Assembly (NCBI GenBank): GCA_016870355.1
Contig: VGBR01000002.1
Location: 154,982-218,981 of the forward strand
DNA length: 64,000 nt
From: Actinomycetota bacterium
Lineage (GTDB): Bacteria > Actinomycetota > Acidimicrobiia > IMCC26256 > PALSA-555
Reading direction: 5' to 3'
Shown here: positions 16,836 through 26,508 of the stretch, piece after piece
How positions within the stretch are numbered: the stretch's first letter is position 1
Layout: every line of letters begins with the position of its first letter
Notes under the pieces: generated by a model
The model's input: only the letters and a program-made list of their open reading frames with translations
Database searches by the model: none
What the model was told of the DNA's origin: nothing
Made by a program: the position numbers and the translations under genes

Positions 16836-17741
16836 GTGGACGTGCTGGTGACGGGATCGAGCGGGTTCATCGGTGCCGCGCTGCTGCCCGCGCTCACCGC
16901 AGCAGGTCATCGGCCCGTGCGTGCACTCCGACAGGGATCGATCCCGTCCGGCGTCGACGCGATCGCTTGGGACCCGATGGCGGGGACCATCGACCGGGCC
17001 GCCCTCGAGGGCATCGGCGCGGTCGTGCACCTGGCGGGCGCCGGCATCGGTGACAAGCGGTGGACGCACGCTCGCAAGCAGCTTGTGCTCGAGAGTCGGA
17101 CGCGGGGGACCGGCGCGCTTGTCGACGCCATTCGATCGTTGGAACGACGCCCGAGCGTGATGGTGTCGTCATCGGCCGTCGGCTACTACGGCCAGGACGC
17201 CGGTGACGCTGAGCTCGACGAGCACGCGCCGGCAGGCACGGACTTCCTCGCTGACATCTGCCGGCAGTGGGAGGCGGCGGCCACGCCCCTCGCCGATGCG
17301 GGTGTGCGCCTGGTGATCAGCCGCACCGGAGTCGTGCTCGGCTGTGGTGGCGGCATGCTCGGCCGGCTCTTGCTGCCGTTCAAAGCAGGTCTCGGCGGGC
17401 GCATCGGGTCGGGCAAGCAGTGGCTGTCGTGGATCGCGCTCGACGACCACATCGCGGCGCTGCTCCACGCGTTGGGCTCAGAGTCACTGAGCGGTCCCGT
17501 GAACCTGACGGCGCCCGCGCCCGTGCGCAACGAGGAGTTCGTCAAGACACTTGGGAAGGTGGTGCACCGACCTGCGGCGATCCCGACACCGCTGCTCCCA
17601 CTCAAGGCGGTGTATGGCAGTGAGCTCGTCGAGGGCGTGCTGCTCGCGAGTCAACGAGTGGTTCCGCGCGCGCTCGAAGCCGACGGCTTCACGTTCCAGC
17701 ATCGGGAGCTCGAGCCCGCGCTCCGTGCGATCTTGGGGTGA
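16836..17741 (+). CDS. TIGR01777-type NAD(P)-binding epimerase-like protein (YfcH family)
   Basis: A 301-residue atypical SDR. It has VTGSSGFIGAALLPAL, VVHLAGAGIGDKRWT, the strand MVSSSAVGYYGQ with the YfcH-type GYYG, and ISRTGVVLGCGGGMLGRLLLPFKAGLGGRIGSGKQWLSWI, which is diagnostic of the family. The C-terminal part (ALRAIL) is the DUF1731-like end. The biochemical role of the family is poorly known. Its TGA stop lies inside the convergent tRNA-His gene. Confidence 0.88.
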   Translation: MDVLVTGSSGFIGAALLPALTAAGHRPVRALRQGSIPSGVDAIAWDPMAGTIDRAALEGIGAVVHLAGAGIGDKRWTHARKQLVLESRTRGTGALVDAIRSLERRPSVMVSSSAVGYYGQDAGDAELDEHAPAGTDFLADICRQWEAAATPLADAGVRLVISRTGVVLGCGGGMLGRLLLPFKAGLGGRIGSGKQWLSWIALDDHIAALLHALGSESLSGPVNLTAPAPVRNEEFVKTLGKVVHRPAAIPTPLLPLKAVYGSELVEGVLLASQRVVPRALEADGFTFQHRELEPALRAILG

Positions 17742-17811
17742 CCGAGGGGATTCGAACCCCCGACCTTCGGGACCACAACCCGACGCTCTAACCAACTGAG
17801 CTACGGCCACC
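17737..17811 (-). tRNA. tRNA-His (anticodon GUG)
   Basis: 75 nt including the G-1 that marks tRNA-His (opposite discriminator C73). Acceptor GUGGCCG/CGGUCAC, anticodon loop UUGUGGU giving GUG, T-arm GGGGG-UUCGAAU-CCCCU. The next three bases (17734-17736) read CCA on the minus strand, so CCA may be encoded. Its 3' end overlaps the last codons of the gene on the plus strand. Confidence 0.94.
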
Positions 17812-17901
17812 ACGGCGATGACGGCACGAAACCGTCAACCGGACCGATCAGGTTACACGTGTGAACTCGTGTGGGACCTTGTCGAAACGAAGACGGTGGT
17901 G

Positions 17902-17975
17902 CGCCCCCGGCAGGATTCGAACCTGCGACCTCGTCATTAGAAGTGACTTGCTCTGTCCGGCTGAGCTACGGAGGC
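17902..17975 (-). tRNA. tRNA-Arg (anticodon UCU)
   Basis: 74 nt. Acceptor GCCUCCG/CGGGGGC (one U-G), discriminator G, anticodon loop CUUCUAA giving UCU, T-arm GCAGG-UUCGAAU-CCUGC. The outermost anticodon-stem pair (A-G) is mismatched. CCA is not encoded. Confidence 0.92.
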
Positions 17976-18000
17976 GGGACTGCTTCGAGTGTAGGGCCGC

Positions 18001-18646
18001 CTACAGATCAGGAAGTCCCAGATCGAGGTTGGCGGCTTCGAGGCCGCCGTCGATCTCGAGCGCAGACGTAGCGACCGAACCGACCGCGATCGCCTCACGC
18101 GGATGCGCGGCGCGCAGTCAGCCGCCATCAGTCTCGTGAGGTGCGCGAGCCCGGCCTTTGCGGTGCCGTACGCGGCGAACCCCCGATCGCGCAGTCGACC
18201 CATCGCTGACGAGATGTTGATGATCGATCCGCTACCGGTCGCGAACATGTGAGGGATTGCGGCCTTGCTCAAGGCGAACGCCGTCGTCACGTTGAAGTGG
18301 AACGCCTGCTCGAACGACTTGACCGACGTGTCGAGCAGCGCGGTTGGCATCGATCCGCCCGGTTGTTCGCGACGATGTCGAGGCGACCGAAGTCCACGAC
18401 GGTCGCGTCGACCAGCTGATCAAGAGTCTCGAGCTGACTCACGTCGCCTGCTACCACCAGGGCGTGGCGGCCGAGCGCCTTCACGTCGGCGGCAACCTCG
18501 TCGAGCTGCTCCTGGGTCCGGGCGACGATGGCCACGTCGGCGCCGGCCTCGGCGAGCGCTCGGGCGCAGGCCGCGCCGATCCCTCGTCCGGCGCCAGTGA
18601 TCACCGCCACCCGGTCGGTCAGATCGAAGCGGTCCAGCAGTACGCG
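18001..18646 (-). pseudogene. SDR family oxidoreductase with two frameshifts
   Basis: Three frames together spell one SDR. The first part ([43 protein letters not shown]) shifts near 18358, where one base is missing between AACAAC and CGGGCGG (a canonical NNAGG needs GCGGGCGG). The second part ([40 protein letters not shown] with the Tyr-Lys pair) shifts again near 18106, where GTGAGGCGATCGCGG lacks one base of VNAIAVGS. The tail then runs to TAG at 18001-18003. No ATG/GTG opens the first part; an AGGGGGA site stands 7 nt before a GTA, perhaps a lost GTG start. Decay or assembly errors could explain this. Confidence 0.75.
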
Positions 18647-18784
18647 TGTTCCCCCTTGGATCGAAGTGGGTACCAGTGTCGTCGCTGACGTTCACTCACC
18701 GCTGGCGCGGGCACGTCCACGAATGGCACCGTTGCCCGGCGCCCAACGGCCGTGGCGGTCGATGCCGACAGGAGGATCGAATCG

Positions 18785-19789
18785 ATGGTGGAGATGCGGC
18801 GCCGGCCGCTCCCGGCGGGATGGGCGCGCGATCCATTCGGCCGCTATCCCCATCGCCTCTTCGATGGCCGCGCGTGGAGTGACCGCGTCGCGCGTGGTGG
18901 GCGGACGCTCGACGACGTCTTGCTCATGGGGAGCCCGTCTCCGTCGCCGGAGCTCACGACCACATGTGACGAGTGTGGTTTCGACGTCGGCGACGCGAAG
19001 TTCTGCCCGAGGTGTGGCACTGCCGCCGCGCCACCGGCACAGGCGCCGTACTGCTACCAGTGCGCGAGCAACCCGCCCATAGGTGCCGCGTTCTGCCACG
19101 AGTGCGGCTCGCGCCTCGACGCGTTGGCGCCCGGCCTCAGCGTCCGGGATGCCGACGAGTGGCGAAGGATCTTCGGGGTGCTCGGCTGGCGCAAGGACAC
19201 GCCTGACCGTGAGCGCGCCTATGAGGCGAGCCTCAAGAAGCCGGCCCGGCGCGGCAGCAACCCGGCCGCGTTGCTGCGGAGCCTCGACCTCCCCGCGTTC
19301 GACGGCGAGGATCCGTCGGAGCAGTGGGTGCTGTGGATCTCAGTTGGTGAGCAGAAGCGCTCGTCGTGGCTGAGTGTGACCAGCGTCGAGGTGATGGGTG
19401 CCGATGACGAGCCGGCCAAAGTCGACACGCTGATCCTCACGCGGTGCCGAGTGATCGCGTTGTCACCGGCCGGCCTGACCAACCCACCCGCGCTCGTCTT
19501 CACCGACACGCTCGCCAACGTGTCGGACGCGACCGTCGACAACGAGCAGCTGCGAATCGCGTGTGCGGCCGCGGAGCGCGAGATCGTCATCGAGTGGCGC
19601 GTGTCGAATCGGGTCACACCGCTGACGCCCGCCGATCTGCGGACGCTCACCGGTGGCGGTTCGGCGCCGGGATCCACCACATCTGGTCCGCTGACGCGGC
19701 GCGCATCGGATCGTCGCGACGGCGGTCGTCACGTCGCTCAGGCGGTGCTCGAGTCCTTTGCCCGTCAGCTTTCTGGGATCAGCGGGTAG
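18785..19789 (+). CDS. DUF2510/double zinc-ribbon protein with unknown C-terminal domain
   Basis: 334 residues. Residues about 8-36 (LPAGWARDPFGRYPHRLFDG, AWSD) form a DUF2510 module. Four Cys pairs follow at about 61/64, 74/77, 90/93 and 104/107, a double zinc ribbon. Residues about 180-290 (WVLWISVGEQKRSSWLSV, LILTRCRVIALSP, LVFTDTLANVSDATV, REIVIEWRV) alternate strands like a PH-type or YokE-like domain. Such proteins are common in actinobacteria and often concern envelope or secretion processes; the role here is unknown. AGGAGG precedes ATG 18785. Confidence 0.75.
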   Translation: MVEMRRRPLPAGWARDPFGRYPHRLFDGRAWSDRVARGGRTLDDVLLMGSPSPSPELTTTCDECGFDVGDAKFCPRCGTAAAPPAQAPYCYQCASNPPIGAAFCHECGSRLDALAPGLSVRDADEWRRIFGVLGWRKDTPDRERAYEASLKKPARRGSNPAALLRSLDLPAFDGEDPSEQWVLWISVGEQKRSSWLSVTSVEVMGADDEPAKVDTLILTRCRVIALSPAGLTNPPALVFTDTLANVSDATVDNEQLRIACAAAEREIVIEWRVSNRVTPLTPADLRTLTGGGSAPGSTTSGPLTRRASDRRDGGRHVAQAVLESFARQLSGISG

Positions 19790-19806
19790 CGGGGAGCAGG
19801 GCGGAG

Positions 19807-21096
19807 TTGGCGCGGCGCAAGGCGGCGGAAGATGCGCCCGAGGTAGTTCCCGAAGTCCCAGTGATCGCGCCCGACGTCGTCGCGGTGCATGAGGTCACCG
19901 ACGGCGACGAGGTGCCGCGTTGGATGCGCAAGGCGATCGCGCTGTTCTTCGCGTGGGCGGTAGGACTGCTCGCCGCCTACTGGGTGCTCGACAAGCTGAA
20001 GTCGCTCATCATCATGATGATCATCGCGTTGTTCCTGTCGATGGCGGTCGACGCGCCGGTGAAGGCGCTCGCGAAACGAGGCTGGCGACGCGGACTTGCG
20101 ACAGGCGTCGTGCTCTTGGGCGCAGTGATCATCACGATCGGCTTCGTGGCCGCCGTGGGTTCGATCTTCATCGACCAGCTCACCGCCCTCGTTGACGACA
20201 CACCGACCTACGTACGCCGGATCACCCGCTTCCTCAACGACGACCTTGGCCTCGGACCCGACGCCAAGAGCTTGATTCGCGAAGTCGAAAGCCCTGACGG
20301 CGCGGTGCGGCAGTTCGCGAAGAACCTCACCGACAGCGCACCCAAGTTCGCGCTCGGCATCGCTGAGGGATTGCTGCAGATCGTGACAACACTCATCTTC
20401 GCGTTCTACCTAGCCGCGGACGGTCCCAAGTTCCGACGCGCGATCTGTTCGCGGCTCCCCAGGGCGCGCCAGGAGATCGTGCTGGACACGTGGGAGCTCG
20501 CCACCGAGAAGACGGGCTCGTACCTCTATTCGCGGATCATTCTTGCGACAGTGTCGGCGTTCGCGACGTGGCTCTTCCTCTTCATCTTGGACGTACCGTC
20601 CGCGCTCGCGCTCGGCATCTTCGTAGGCGTCGTCTCGCAGTTCATCCCGACCATTGGTACCTACATCGCGATGGTGCTTCCGATGCTCGTCGCGTTGCTC
20701 AACTATCCGAGCGATGCCTTGCTCGTTGGAGGCTTCCTCATTCTTTACAACCAGTTCGAGAACTACGTACTTGGACCACGCGTCGCCCGATTCACGCTGA
20801 AGATCCACCCTGCGATCACGATCGGCGCCGTGTTCGCAGGCGGGCTGCTGTTCGGAGGCGTCGGGGCGGTGCTGGCCCTCCCCGCCGCAGCCGTGATCCA
20901 GGCGCTGGTGTCGGCGTACGCCGAGGAGCACCGGGTCATCGAGACCGAGCTCACCAGGGAACCGCGCGTCCGGAGACGACGCATGAGGTGGGTGCGCATG
21001 CCGACGTTCCACTGGTTCCGCCGGGAGACACCGCCCGTTGTTCCTCCGAAGAAGGCACCCGCGAAGAAGGCAACCACGCGCAAGAAGAGCGGGTGA
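19807..21096 (+). CDS. AI-2E family transporter-like permease (UPF0118)
   Basis: A 429-residue membrane protein with about eight hydrophobic segments in the PF01594 pattern: paired N-terminal helices (ALFFAWAVGLLAAYWVL, IIMMIIALFLSMAVD), a large soluble loop (DDTPTYVRRITRFLNDDLG) and C-terminal helices containing GVVSQFIPTIGTYIAMVLP and LYNQFENYVLGPRV, the family signature. Substrates of the family vary (AI-2 export, Na+ export); none can be inferred. The C-terminus is a Lys/Pro/Ala-rich tail (KKAPAKKATTRKKSG). TTG 19807 is a provisional start, 17 nt after the zinc-ribbon gene. The stop lies within the convergent tRNA-Gly gene. Confidence 0.82.
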   Translation: MARRKAAEDAPEVVPEVPVIAPDVVAVHEVTDGDEVPRWMRKAIALFFAWAVGLLAAYWVLDKLKSLIIMMIIALFLSMAVDAPVKALAKRGWRRGLATGVVLLGAVIITIGFVAAVGSIFIDQLTALVDDTPTYVRRITRFLNDDLGLGPDAKSLIREVESPDGAVRQFAKNLTDSAPKFALGIAEGLLQIVTTLIFAFYLAADGPKFRRAICSRLPRARQEIVLDTWELATEKTGSYLYSRIILATVSAFATWLFLFILDVPSALALGIFVGVVSQFIPTIGTYIAMVLPMLVALLNYPSDALLVGGFLILYNQFENYVLGPRVARFTLKIHPAITIGAVFAGGLLFGGVGAVLALPAAAVIQALVSAYAEEHRVIETELTREPRVRRRRMRWVRMPTFHWFRRETPPVVPPKKAPAKKATTRKKSG

Positions 21097-21158
21097 CGAG
21101 GATCGAACTCGCGTCATCAGATTGGAAATCTGAGGCTCTGCCATTGAGCTACACCCGC
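21088..21158 (-). tRNA. tRNA-Gly (anticodon UCC)
   Basis: 71 nt. Acceptor GCGGGUG/CACCCGC, discriminator U, anticodon stem UCAGA/UCUGA with loop UUUCCAA giving UCC, T-arm GCGAG-UUCGAUC-CUCGU. Nine bases at its 3' end overlap the end of the permease gene on the other strand. A short hairpin (AAGGCC-GA-GGCCTT, 21163-21176) separates it from tRNA-Pro. Confidence 0.94.
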
Positions 21159-21181
21159 GCGAAAGGCCGAGGCCTTCCGTG

Positions 21182-21255
21182 TCGGGGAGGGGGGATTTGA
21201 ACCCCCGGCCTCCTGCTCCCAAAGCAGGTGCGCTGCCGAGCTGCGCTACTCCCCG
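21182..21255 (-). tRNA. tRNA-Pro (anticodon UGG)
   Basis: 74 nt. Acceptor CGGGGAG/CUCCCCG, discriminator A, anticodon stem CCUGC/GCAGG with loop UUUGGGA giving UGG, T-arm GGGGG-UUCAAAU-CCCCC. CCA is not encoded. It is probably cotranscribed with tRNA-Gly, 23 nt downstream. Confidence 0.95.
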
Positions 21256-21333
21256 GATTTCCCAGCAATCGTACAAGGAAGGCCTGGGAAGGCCGCCGAA
21301 AGATGAAACCTGCTCCGCCTAGGATTCGGGGGC

Positions 21334-22536
21334 GTGGCGGGCTCGAACACTCTTGTCGTCGCGTTCGCGCGCCGCTTTGGCATCGCGCTGGTGATCACGA
21401 CGGTCTTCATGACCGGTGCCGTCATCGTCGAGAAGTACGTCGAGAACCAGGCGTTCAACAAGATCGAGAAGGTCGACGTCGAGACCGCTGAGCCGGCGAC
21501 CGAAGTTGCGAACTACCTGCTGATCGGTTCGGACTCGCGCGCCTTCGTCGCCAGCGAAGACGACGCCGCCACGTTCGGGAGCGCATCGGGCGAAGCGGCC
21601 GGGTCTCGCTCCGACACCCTCATGGTGATTCACGTCGACCCCGTCAAGGAACGCGCGGTCGTCGTCTCCTTCCCGCGCGACCTCTGGGTCGAGATCCCCG
21701 GCGTACCCCTCGACGAGAACCACTGCTCATCGATCCAGGCCGGCAAGTGCATGTCGAAGATCAACTCGGCGTTCAGCAACGGTCCCGACGTCGTCATCCA
21801 GACGCTCCAGGCCAACTTCGGCGTCCCGATCAACCACTACGTCGAGGTCGACTTCAAGACCTTTCAGGGCGTCGTCGACGCGATCGGGGAGGTGCCGATC
21901 TACTTCCCGTACCCCACCCGGGACATTCACACCGGCCTCTTCACCCCGGCACCTGGGTGCCATCTCCTCGACGGCAAGGGCGCCCTGGCGTACGCGCGAG
22001 CTCGGTACATCGAGTACTACAGCTTCGGCGAGGGTGGTTGGTTCGACGCGGATGCGACGGCCGACCTCGCGCGCATCAAGCGTCAACAGGACTTCATGCG
22101 GCGACTGGCGAGCCTCGCGGTGGCGAAGAGCGCCAGCAACCCGCTCATCGCGGTCGAGGTCGTGGACCAGGTCGTGCAGAACCTGAGGATCGACGAGAAC
22201 CTCGAGAAGGAAGATCTGCTGTCACTCGCGCAGGTGTTCGGCAACGTCGACCCAAGCGACGCGTCGAGCGTCCGCTTCGTCACGTTGCCTGCGCGCAACG
22301 GTTTCGCCGGTTCGCTCTCGGTCCTGTATGTCGACGACGCGACTGCGGCGCCAGTGCTCGAGCTGTTGCAGGTGAGCGCGGCGGTCGCGGAGCCCACGAC
22401 GACGACGCTCGCGCCCGTCGATCCCGTAGCCGCGGGCGCTGGGGTGGCGACGACGACCACGACGGTGCCTCCACTGCCGATCTTCGATCAGGATCGCTTC
22501 GGTGTTCCGGCTGAAGTCACCGCACCATGCGTGTGA
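21334..22536 (+). CDS. LytR-CpsA-Psr (LCP) family cell-wall glycopolymer ligase
   Basis: 400 residues. One N-terminal transmembrane helix (about residues 12-32) anchors the protein with the LCP domain outside. Domain hallmarks are YLLIGSDSRAF, GSRSDTLMVIHVDP, VVSFPRDLWVEIPG, KINSAFSNGP, INHYVEVDFKTFQGVVDAIG and the conserved arginines of LAYARARYIEY. LCP enzymes transfer undecaprenyl-linked polymers to peptidoglycan. A C-terminal Thr/Pro/Ala-rich stretch (AEPTTTTLAP, VATTTTTVPP) looks like a wall-spanning linker. GTG 21334 lies 8 nt after a TAGGAT box. Confidence 0.88.
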   Translation: MAGSNTLVVAFARRFGIALVITTVFMTGAVIVEKYVENQAFNKIEKVDVETAEPATEVANYLLIGSDSRAFVASEDDAATFGSASGEAAGSRSDTLMVIHVDPVKERAVVVSFPRDLWVEIPGVPLDENHCSSIQAGKCMSKINSAFSNGPDVVIQTLQANFGVPINHYVEVDFKTFQGVVDAIGEVPIYFPYPTRDIHTGLFTPAPGCHLLDGKGALAYARARYIEYYSFGEGGWFDADATADLARIKRQQDFMRRLASLAVAKSASNPLIAVEVVDQVVQNLRIDENLEKEDLLSLAQVFGNVDPSDASSVRFVTLPARNGFAGSLSVLYVDDATAAPVLELLQVSAAVAEPTTTTLAPVDPVAAGAGVATTTTTVPPLPIFDQDRFGVPAEVTAPCV

Positions 22537-22587
22537 TCTGGTGATGTGATGCCTGGCTGAGTGCGAAGGACGGCAGAAGCGCCCGGG

Positions 22588-22593
22588 TATCCT
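22588..22593 (+). promoter_or_regulatory. Putative -10 box of tig
   Basis: TATCCT, 12 nt before the ATG of tig. The same hexamer occurs before obgE and the VWA gene. It suggests a very short leader. Confidence 0.35.
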
Positions 22594-22605
22594 CGCTTCC
22601 TCTCT

Positions 22606-23997
22606 ATGGCGTCCCTCACGACCTCCGTCGAGCAGCTCAACGGGAACAAGGTCAAGCTGAGCGTTGCGATCCCGGCGGCTGAGTTCGAGAAGGCGGTCGA
22701 CGCCGCATTCCGAAAGCTCGCCGGCGAGGTCAAGATCGCCGGCTTCCGCCCGGGCAAGGCACCCCGGCAGCTCCTCGAAGCGCGCCTCGGGCCTGGCGTC
22801 GCGCGTGAGCAAGCACTGCGCGACACCCTGCCCACCTACTACGCAGAAGCAGTCGCGGCCGAAGACATCGACGTGATCGCGCCGCCCGAGATCGACGTCA
22901 CCGCGGGCGAGGACGAGGGCGAGGTTCGCTTCGATGCCGTCGTCGAGGTGCGCCCGGTCGTCACGGTGAAGGGCTATGCCGATCTGCAGATCGAGGTGCC
23001 TGCACCCGAGGTGCCTGACGATGCTGTGCAACAGCAGATCGACATGCTGCGCGACCGCTTCGCCGACCTCGAAGAGAAGTCGGGATCGTTGGCCGATGGC
23101 GACTTCGCGCAGATCGACATCAAGGGCTACGTCCACGACGAAGTCATCGACGCGCTGAGCGCGACCGACTTCCTCTACGAGGTCGGCTCGGGTGGGCTGG
23201 TGCCGAAGCTCGATGACGAGCTGCGCGGCACGAAGGCCGGCGACATCTTGAAGTTCAACGACGAGCTCCCCGAGCGCTTCGGTGAGCGCGCCGGTGAAGA
23301 GGTCGGGTTCCAAGTGCTGGTGAAGGACGCCAAGCGCAAGGTGCTCCCCGAGGTGACCGATGATTGGGTGTCAGAGGTCAGCGAGCTCGAGACCGTCGAA
23401 GAGCTCGAGGCCGATGCTCGCAAGCGACTCGAGATGTACGCGCTCGTCCAGACGCAGCTGCTCGTGCGCGACAAGGTGCTCGAAGCCGCCGCGCAGCTCG
23501 TCGACGACGAGCTCCCGGACGCGCTCGTTGCCGGCGAGATGGAACGGCGCGTGCACGATCTCGCGCATCGCCTCGAGCACCAAGGCGCGACCATCGCCCA
23601 GTACCTCGAAGCGACGGGGCAGGAACAGGAGAAGTTCATCGCTGACCTGCGGGCCGGGTCGACCTTGGGCGTGCGGGCCGACCTCGCGCTGCGTGCGGTG
23701 GTCGCCCAAGAGGGCATCGAAGCAACCGACGAAGAAGTGGATGCCGAGATCGCCCGCCTGGCCGAACGGTCAGAGGAGAAGCCCGAGACGGTCCGAAAAG
23801 AGTTCGAACAAAGGGGCGCATTGGAGGCGGTACGCTCTGACATCGCCCGTGGCAAAGCCCTCCAGTTCATGGTCGACCAAGCGACGGTCGTAGACGAGTC
23901 CGGCGCCCCGGTCGACCTGAGCCTCCCCGGCGGCTCGGCCGTCGAGGAATCCAGCGAGCCCCCCGAGCAACCCGTCGAGCAGGAGTCCAACGAGTGA
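22606..23997 (+). CDS. tig: Trigger factor, ribosome-associated chaperone and prolyl isomerase
   Basis: 463 residues. The N-terminal ribosome-binding domain contains [17 protein letters not shown] (family GFRxGKxP). The middle FKBP-like domain runs from about residue 155 ([15 protein letters not shown]) to 245, and the helical C-terminal domain follows ([39 protein letters not shown]). It folds nascent chains at the exit tunnel. The protein ends in an acidic Glu/Pro/Ser tail. The ATG at 22606 begins the conserved N-terminus. tig-clpP-clpX is a common bacterial order; the stop overlaps clpP by GTGA. Confidence 0.95.
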   Translation: MASLTTSVEQLNGNKVKLSVAIPAAEFEKAVDAAFRKLAGEVKIAGFRPGKAPRQLLEARLGPGVAREQALRDTLPTYYAEAVAAEDIDVIAPPEIDVTAGEDEGEVRFDAVVEVRPVVTVKGYADLQIEVPAPEVPDDAVQQQIDMLRDRFADLEEKSGSLADGDFAQIDIKGYVHDEVIDALSATDFLYEVGSGGLVPKLDDELRGTKAGDILKFNDELPERFGERAGEEVGFQVLVKDAKRKVLPEVTDDWVSEVSELETVEELEADARKRLEMYALVQTQLLVRDKVLEAAAQLVDDELPDALVAGEMERRVHDLAHRLEHQGATIAQYLEATGQEQEKFIADLRAGSTLGVRADLALRAVVAQEGIEATDEEVDAEIARLAERSEEKPETVRKEFEQRGALEAVRSDIARGKALQFMVDQATVVDESGAPVDLSLPGGSAVEESSEPPEQPVEQESNE

Positions 23998-24629
23998 GCG
24001 AGCCGATCAAGAACTACCTCGTCCCCACGGTCATCGAGCAGACCAACCGGGGCGAGCGCGCCTTCGACATCTACTCACGGTTGCTGAAGGAGCGCATCAT
24101 CTTCCTCGGCACACCGATCGACGACGCGGTCTCCAACCTCCTGATCGCGCAGCTCCTGCACCTCGAGAGCGAAGATCCCGACAAGGACATCTCGATCTAC
24201 ATCAACTCACCGGGTGGCGACATCACCGGGCTGTTCGCGATCTACGACACGATGCAGTACATCAAGCCTTCGGTGCAGACGATCTGCGTCGGGCAAGCGG
24301 CGTCCGCCGCAGCCGTGCTGCTCTCGGCCGGCGCACCCGGGAAGCGCTTCGCCCTTCCCCACGCCCGGATCCTCATCCACCAGCCTCACGGTGGTGCATC
24401 CGGCCAAGCCGTCGACATCGAGATCCAGGCCAAGGAGATCATTCGCATGCGCGAGCTCCTCGACCGGATCCTTGCGCACCACACCGGCCAATCTGAAGAG
24501 AAGGTCGGTCACGACACCGACCGCGACTTCATCATGAGCGCGCCCGAGGCCAAGGACTACGGCATCATCGACGAGGTGATCACCAACCGAGAGCTGGCGT
24601 CCGTAGCCGCGGCCGCCGGGGTCAACTAG
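23994..24629 (+). CDS. clpP: ATP-dependent Clp protease proteolytic subunit
   Basis: 211 residues. The serine peptidase triad is visible: Ser in [11 protein letters not shown], His in [20 protein letters not shown], and Asp in the DTDRDF region. [19 protein letters not shown] is the strand that binds substrate. It forms the tetradecameric chamber fed by ClpX, whose gene follows 26 nt downstream. Only one clpP is seen here, whereas many actinobacteria carry a clpP1P2 pair. Confidence 0.95.
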   Translation: MSEPIKNYLVPTVIEQTNRGERAFDIYSRLLKERIIFLGTPIDDAVSNLLIAQLLHLESEDPDKDISIYINSPGGDITGLFAIYDTMQYIKPSVQTICVGQAASAAAVLLSAGAPGKRFALPHARILIHQPHGGASGQAVDIEIQAKEIIRMRELLDRILAHHTGQSEEKVGHDTDRDFIMSAPEAKDYGIIDEVITNRELASVAAAAGVN

Positions 24630-24655
24630 CAGAGCGTCGAGCAGGGGGATCCGGC

Positions 24656-25909
<1,254 letters not shown>

Positions 25910-25920
25910 GCGCGACGAGA

Positions 25921-25940
25921 CCCCCGACCGAAGTCGGGGG
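25921..25940 (+). terminator. Hairpin terminator after clpX
   Basis: A perfect 8-bp stem CCCCCGAC/GTCGGGGG closing a CGAA tetraloop, 12 nt after the clpX stop and before a convergent gene. No T-run follows, so it may act in both directions or with Rho. Confidence 0.6.
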
Positions 25941-25961
25941 CCTCGCGCAGGGGGGTCTTGG

Positions 25962-26360
25962 TCAGGCGACTGCTGGCGCCGTCACCGGTTGACGCTTGTC
26001 GCTGTACTGGTAGTTCGTGATCAGGCTGACTGCGAGCACCGCAACGCCAGCGGCGATGAAGAACTCGGTCAGACCGCCGCTCGAGCCGTCGAAGCCGACC
26101 ACGAACGGGCCGAGGATCAGCAGCGCGGCCGCGAGGTAGTCGCCGGCCGAATGCACGGTGAATGGCAGCACCTTCACGACGCCGAGCGGGTACTTCGTCA
26201 GCATGCTGACCGCGAGCACGACCACGCCGATCACCACGCCAGTGGCGATTGCCTTGTCGGGTGCGCTCGTGGTGAGCAGTGAGCCGACGATGAGCGCGCC
26301 GGCGACGCCGTAGTCGGCGATTGCGTGGAACCACGCAGGGAGGAGCTTCACGAGTGACAT
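25962..26360 (-). CDS. Small SPW-repeat-type integral membrane protein
   Basis: 132 residues with four hydrophobic segments arranged as two repeats: WFHAIADYGVAGALIVGSLL with a following helix, then VHSAGDYLAAALLILGPFVV with IAAGVAVLAVSLI. The H...DY...L...P layout matches SPW repeats, though the signature SPW triplet itself reads GSL and GPF. The role of this family is unknown. GAAAGAGACC before ATG 26360 can serve as a ribosome binding site. It is divergent from valS and convergent with clpX. Confidence 0.7.
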   Translation of the reverse strand: MSLVKLLPAWFHAIADYGVAGALIVGSLLTTSAPDKAIATGVVIGVVVLAVSMLTKYPLGVVKVLPFTVHSAGDYLAAALLILGPFVVGFDGSSGGLTEFFIAAGVAVLAVSLITNYQYSDKRQPVTAPAVA

Positions 26361-26496
26361 GTGTTGGTCTCTTTCGCCCGCCCCGAGGGGCTTCTGGAAT
26401 GTCGCGCAGTGTTCGTGCGCGCACCCGCGCGTAGATGACGTCTGATCGATCGCGACGCGTGGAGATGTCGTGCAGGGCGGCTCGAGGTCTCGCTCC

Positions 26497-26502
26497 TAGA
26501 CT
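26497..26502 (+). promoter_or_regulatory. Putative -10 box of valS, leaderless type
   Basis: TAGACT ends 6 nt before the ATG of valS, with no ribosome binding site between. Confidence 0.5.
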
Positions 26503-26508
26503 CGACCC

